Shown: positions 60,585 through 64,000 of the stretch, piece by piece
Layout: each line of letters starts with the position of its first letter
Numbering within the stretch: the stretch's first letter is position 1
NCBI GenBank assembly: GCA_008638415.1
Contig: VWVT01000003.1
Coordinates: forward strand, 124,001-188,000
From: Nocardiopsis sinuspersici
GTDB lineage: Bacteria; Actinomycetota; Actinomycetes; Streptosporangiales; Streptosporangiaceae
Direction: 5' to 3'
Length of the DNA: 64,000 bases
Translations under genes and position numbers: made by a program
Notes under the pieces: model-generated
What the model was told of the DNA's origin: nothing
Seen by the model: only the letters and a program-made list of their open reading frames with translations
Database searches by the model: none

Positions 60585-61157
60585 GTGCCCTCGAACACCA
60601 AAGTCGAGGTACGACGCAGTCCTCGTCGTCGACGCACGGTGTCGGCCTACAGGGACGGGGACACCACGGTCGTCCTCGTGCCCGCGACGTTCTCCCGCGC
60701 TGAGGAAAAGCGCTGGGTGGGCCGCATGCTGCAACGGCTGGAGGCCCGCGAGGGGCGGCGCCACCCCGGCGACCGCGAACTCCACGAGCGCGCGCTGGAG
60801 CTGGCCCGGCGCTACCTCGGCGGCACCGAACTCCCCGACAGCGTGCGCTGGGTGGACAACCAGAACTCCCGCTGGGGCTCGTGCACCCCCGAGACCGGCA
60901 CGATCCGCATCTCCCGCCGCGTCGCCGGGATGCCCTCCTGGGTGGTCGACTACGTCCTCATCCACGAACTCGCGCACCTGTTCATCCCGCACCACGGCCG
61001 GGAGTTCTGGAACCTGGTGCGCCGCTACCCCAAGGCCGAGCGCGCCCGCGGGTACCTGGAGGGCTTCAGCGCCGCCTCGCGCGGCGAGGCCTGCGACCCC
61101 TCCGCCGAGGAGGACGACGAGGAGCTCGACACGGCCGAGGTCGCCTTCGAGGAGTGA
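60585..61157 (+). CDS. YgjP-like M48-family metallopeptidase
   Basis: A 190-residue YgjP (DUF45) protein. Catalytic zinc motif VDYVLIHELAHLFIPHHGREFW (HExxH with a third His) and the family segment NSRWGSCTPETGTIRISRRV are clear. The C-terminus is acidic. There is no signal peptide, so it acts in the cytoplasm; substrates are unknown. GTG 60585 lacks a Shine-Dalgarno, but TACCGT ends 7 nt upstream, favouring leaderless translation. Confidence 0.9.
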   Translation: MPSNTKVEVRRSPRRRRTVSAYRDGDTTVVLVPATFSRAEEKRWVGRMLQRLEAREGRRHPGDRELHERALELARRYLGGTELPDSVRWVDNQNSRWGSCTPETGTIRISRRVAGMPSWVVDYVLIHELAHLFIPHHGREFWNLVRRYPKAERARGYLEGFSAASRGEACDPSAEEDDEELDTAEVAFEE

Positions 61158-61494
61158 ACGGTGGCCCGTCCCCAGGGCGGGGACACGGACGGCGGGAGGA
61201 GAGCTGGGGCCGCCGGCGCGGAGCCGCTCCACGGAACCGGAAGGGGAGCCGCACGCCGTTTCGGCCCCGCTCCGTGCACCGGGGAAACCGGGGGCCGGCC
61301 CGGCCGGACCCCTCGTCGGCACCCCGAGCTGCCGGATCGTCCGATCACCGGAAGGGTCGGGGGCGCCGTCGCCGATGCGGACAGGGACAAAAGGCTTTTT
61401 TCGCCTTTATCGCTCTCATTTTCCCGCGTGTTCTGGGGTACTTTTCTGCGGTCACAAGGGCCCCGGCCCCCACCCCACTGGAATGGACACCCCC
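61158..61494. other. 337-bp intergenic region before sapA-like gene
   Basis: A GTCCCC/GGGGAC hairpin at 61168-61184 may terminate the metallopeptidase gene. The stretch 61390-61440 is T-rich and probably holds the promoter of the secreted protein gene; no consensus pair is convincing. Confidence 0.5.
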
Positions 61495-61908
61495 ATGAGG
61501 ACACTCAGGAAGACCCTGGCGACCGCCGCCGCGACCGTGATGCTTCTGGCCGCCGGTGTGGTCGCGGCCTCCCCCGCCAGCGCGGCCGCCTACAACGGCG
61601 CCTGCGGCTCGGGCTACTCGGTGGTCAACTCCGCACCGGTCCGCTTCGACCTGGGCACCGTCTACCTGACCTACAACAGCTCCAACGGCTACAACTGCGT
61701 GGTCACCGTCCGCACCGACCCCGGCTTCGACATGCCGATGAGCGCGGGTCTGCGCCGTTCGGGAGACCCGGATTCCTACAAGTCGGACACCGGTGAGTAC
61801 GGCTACTACGCCGGGCCGGTGTACGTGTACGCGAGCGGCTCCTGCGTCGACTGGCGCGGGCTGATCGGAAACCAGGCCACCGAGCGCTACGAGACCAACT
61901 GCGGCTGA
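61495..61908 (+). CDS. Secreted SapA-like (spore-associated protein A family) protein
   Basis: A 137-residue protein. Residues 1-30 are a Sec signal peptide ending PASAAA; the mature part AYNGACGSGYSVVNSAPV, GTVYLTYNSSNGYNCVVTVRT, YAGPVYVYASGSCVDWRGLIGNQA and the final NCG match the Streptomyces spore-associated protein A family, with four cysteines likely in two disulfides. Its role is unknown; SapA is found on spores. ATG 61495 is chosen; ATG 61483 is four codons upstream. No strong ribosome binding site. Confidence 0.85.
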   Translation: MRTLRKTLATAAATVMLLAAGVVAASPASAAAYNGACGSGYSVVNSAPVRFDLGTVYLTYNSSNGYNCVVTVRTDPGFDMPMSAGLRRSGDPDSYKSDTGEYGYYAGPVYVYASGSCVDWRGLIGNQATERYETNCG

Positions 61909-62094
61909 CCCGGAGCGGACGGCCCCGCCGGAGAGCCCCGGCGGGGCCGCCGCCCGCCATGGGGCCGCGGGATCCGGCCCGGGTGGGGGCGACGGGCCGG
62001 CTCCGCGCCCACGTAGGAGGACCCGGGCGGATCGTCGACCGGGGATTCGGGCGTGTGACCAGGCCACACGGGGCGTGCCGACGCCCCACCGGAC

Positions 62095-62279
62095 ATGAGG
62101 ACAACTAACGCGCCCCACGCCGCCCTCCTCGCCGCCGCGGGCGCACTCGCCCTGCTGGCCTCTTCGAGGCGAAGGGGCACGGCAGCGCCGACCCCGTCGC
62201 CCCCGACGGGATCGACGGCGAGGACAACCCGGAGGGCCGGGAGCGCAACCGGAGGGTGGAGATCCGCGTCACCGAGTGA
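62095..62279 (+). pseudogene. Remnant of an OmpA-family secreted protein gene
   Basis: Frame from ATG 62095 encodes a signal peptide (MRTTNAPHAALLAAAGALAL). In a different frame, 62163-62279 encodes FEAKGHGSADPVAPDGIDGE, DNPEGRERNRRVEIRVTE and a stop, the C-terminal end of an OmpA peptidoglycan-binding domain (the NPEGRxxNRRVEI motif). The intervening region of several hundred codons is missing, so this is an internally deleted gene. No strong ribosome binding site precedes it. Confidence 0.75.
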
Positions 62280-62345
62280 GCGGGCGCCCCTCGCCCCCGG
62301 TCGTCCGGTGCCGCGGACACCGCCGCTCCCCTCGTGGGGGATGGT

Positions 62346-62918
62346 TCAGTTCTCGGCGGCCCAGACGGCCCCACGGTGCGCGGAGGCCGCCTCGGCGGCG
62401 GCGCGGACCAGGGCACGGCACGCGTCGTCGGAGGGCTCGGGCAGGTCGTCGACCGGGAACCAGCCCAGGTCGGCCGACTCGTCGGGGTCGCGCACCAGTA
62501 CGGCGTCCTCCGGGGCGACCGCCGCGTACTGCACGTCCAGGTGGAGGCTCCCGCCGCCGCAGGGCACGGGGTGGCTGTCCAGCCGGACCGGCCGGGGGAG
62601 CAGCGTGATCCCCCTGATCCCCGACTCCTCGGTGGCCTCGCGCAGGGCGGCCGCGGCCAGGGTGGCGTCCCCGGGCTCGCAGTGACCGCCGGTCTGCAAC
62701 CACATCCGGTGGATCCGGTGCAGGGTGAGGACCGCCCGCGAGCCGTCGGAGGACACGATCACCGTGCTCGCCGTCACGTGGCCGGGCAGGCAGCCACGCC
62801 ACATCCCGTCCTCGTGCGCCTCCAGGTGCTCAAGGTAGAAACGGCGCAGCTCCTCCTGCCGGGCGTCGGGCGCCGTCCACGCGCCCAGCACCGCCCGGGC
62901 GTCCGCGTGCAGCGACAC
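62346..62918 (-). CDS. Nudix hydrolase
   Basis: A 190-residue Nudix protein. The box GGHCEPGDATLAAAALREATEESG is present, with Asp at the first Glu position of the GX5E element. HRMWLQTGGHCEPGD and HLDVQYAAVA resemble actinobacterial Nudix proteins beside the zinc-dependent metalloprotease gene. Substrate unknown. GTG 62918 directly follows the stop of the upstream gene (TAGGTG), so translation is coupled. Confidence 0.87.
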   Translation of the reverse strand: MSLHADARAVLGAWTAPDARQEELRRFYLEHLEAHEDGMWRGCLPGHVTASTVIVSSDGSRAVLTLHRIHRMWLQTGGHCEPGDATLAAAALREATEESGIRGITLLPRPVRLDSHPVPCGGGSLHLDVQYAAVAPEDAVLVRDPDESADLGWFPVDDLPEPSDDACRALVRAAAEAASAHRGAVWAAEN

Positions 62919-64000
62919 CTACGCGTCCCCTCCCCGGCCGTCTCCGGGCCCGTCGTCCTCACCGTCGTCGCCGGAGCCCCGCTCCTCGGCGGAACCCTCG
63001 CTCCCGCTCTGCCCGGGAACGTCCCCGGTCAGCGCGGAGATGTCGAAGTCGGCGTCGCCGAACTCCCCGGATCCGTGGACGAACGCGTCCGGGTCGTCCA
63101 GGTCGTCGCCGGTGGGCATCAGGTCGGGGTGCTGCCACACCGCGTCCCTGCCCTCCACGCCGCGCGCCTCCTCCAGCGCGGCCCACAGGGCGGAGGCCTC
63201 GCGCAGACGGCGCGGGCGCAGCTCCAGGCCGACCAGCGCGGCGAACGTGTGCTCGGCGGGCCCGCCGGTCGCCCGGCGCCGCCGGGTCGCCTCGGCCAGG
63301 GCGTCCGCCTGCGGCAGCCGTCCGGCCACAGCGGACGAGACCACGGTGGCCACCCAGCCCTCGATCAGCGCCAGGGCCGTCTCCAGCCGGTTCAGCGCCG
63401 CCTTCTGCTGCGGGGTGTCCTCGGGCTGGAGCAGTCCCTCGCCCCCGGCCCCGCCCAGGACCTCCTGGAGCGCCTCGGGGTTGGTGAGATCGATCTCGCC
63501 GAGCCGGTCCTCCAGCCCGCTGACGTCGAACGACATCCCGTCCGCGTACTCGTTGACCAGGCGGGACACGTGCGAACGCAGCCACGGCACGTGCGAGTAC
63601 AGCCGGTGCACGGCGGCCTCGCGCGCGGCCAGGTACAGGCGCACCTCGTCCTCGGGAACCCCCAGGCCCTCGGTGAACCGCTCCACACCGGAGGGCAGCA
63701 GCGCGGCGTTGCCCTCACCGGCCAGCGGCATCCCGATGTCAGCGGTGCCGACCACCTCGCGGGACAGCTCGCCGACTGCCTGGCCCGCCTGGCGGCCGAC
63801 CATCATGCTGCCCATCTGCTGGATCATGCCCAGCAGCGGGCCCGCCACGGACTGCATCTCCTCGGGCAGGTTCTGCCCCATCGACTGGACGGTCTTGCTG
63901 GTCAGCGGGTCGCACAGCTGCGCCCACGAGTCCATCGTCCGCTCGATCCACTCCGACCGGCTCCACGCCTGGGCGGTGTGTACGCCGGAGGGCAGGTCGG
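62919..64000 (-). CDS. Zinc-dependent metalloprotease family protein (DUF2342), 5' end beyond window
   Basis: The frame is open to the right edge, so the N-terminus is missing; about 360 residues are visible. Segments QSVAGPLLGMIQQMGSMMVGRQAGQAVGELSREVVGTADIGMPLAGEG and EAAVHRLYSHVPWLRSHVSRLVNEYA match the actinobacterial DUF2342 family, annotated as zinc-dependent metalloproteases although no HExxH is seen. The C-terminal 60 residues are acidic and disordered. It occupies the place of Rv3195 in the mycobacterial arrangement. Confidence 0.87.
   Translation of the reverse strand, partial: DLPSGVHTAQAWSRSEWIERTMDSWAQLCDPLTSKTVQSMGQNLPEEMQSVAGPLLGMIQQMGSMMVGRQAGQAVGELSREVVGTADIGMPLAGEGNAALLPSGVERFTEGLGVPEDEVRLYLAAREAAVHRLYSHVPWLRSHVSRLVNEYADGMSFDVSGLEDRLGEIDLTNPEALQEVLGGAGGEGLLQPEDTPQQKAALNRLETALALIEGWVATVVSSAVAGRLPQADALAEATRRRRATGGPAEHTFAALVGLELRPRRLREASALWAALEEARGVEGRDAVWQHPDLMPTGDDLDDPDAFVHGSGEFGDADFDISALTGDVPGQSGSEGSAEERGSGDDGEDDGPGDGRGGDA

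Overview
The window is about 72% G+C and fully coding-dense, with GTG/ATG starts, ATGA/GTGA stop-start overlaps and many actinobacterial marker families (WhiB7, mycoredoxin, AdnAB, UvrD2, SapA-like secreted protein, MoeZ). It reads as the chromosome of a filamentous actinomycete; a Streptosporangiales/Nocardiopsis-type organism fits best, but this is inferred from gene content only. No rRNA, tRNA, CRISPR array, insertion sequence or prophage is visible.

Regions: (1) 1-5.9 kb is a partner-switching stress module: a GAF-like/PP2C phosphatase, then RsbR-RsbS-RsbT homologues, an RsbT-like kinase fused to an RsbX-like phosphatase, and an RsbU-like coiled-coil PP2C phosphatase, the last five translationally coupled. 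No sigma factor or RsbV/RsbW is present, so the output is unknown. (2) 6.0-17.1 kb is a surface-polysaccharide region: nitroreductase, two GT4 glycosyltransferases and a WecC-type UDP-HexNAc dehydrogenase on the minus strand, diverging from a UDP-GlcNAc 2-epimerase, a coiled-coil protein of unknown function and a tandem double glycosyltransferase. Epimerase plus dehydrogenase predicts UDP-ManNAcA. (3) 17.1-25.8 kb has a response regulator/histidine kinase pair, a membrane-anchored Thr/Pro-rich protein, an LPTTG cell-wall 5'-nucleotidase, small membrane proteins and a soluble Ser/Thr kinase. (4) 25.8-38.7 kb is housekeeping: YjbR-like protein, RecD2 helicase, MutT, TypA/BipA, a DUF6758-type zinc-ribbon protein, PHP phosphoesterase, a degenerate metallo-beta-lactamase-fold protein, alpha/beta hydrolase, DEAD-box helicase and ferritin-like protein.

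(5) 38.9-64 kb closely follows the gene set I recall from the Mycobacterium tuberculosis Rv3195-Rv3211 neighbourhood: TetR regulator, MoeZ, alkyltransferase-like protein, AdnA-AdnB double-strand-break helicase-nuclease, NudC, mycoredoxin, UvrD2, WhiB7 and a zinc-dependent metalloprotease family protein (cut by the right edge). Local insertions include an ArsR/SRPBCC pair, an EF-hand protein/M20 dipeptidase divergent pair, an ANTAR regulator, and near 61.5-62.3 kb a SapA-like secreted protein plus the remnant of an OmpA-family gene.

The most informative regulatory features are the whiB7 leader (AAAATA-preceded promoter, a 119-codon upstream ORF and an intrinsic terminator before the gene), an 18-bp palindrome sitting on the start codon of the ArsR gene, several probable leaderless promoters (TANNNT 6-8 nt before the start codon), and a probable CTG start for the DEAD-box helicase. 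Convergent and operon ends are marked by long, near-perfect GC hairpins mostly lacking a U-tract.
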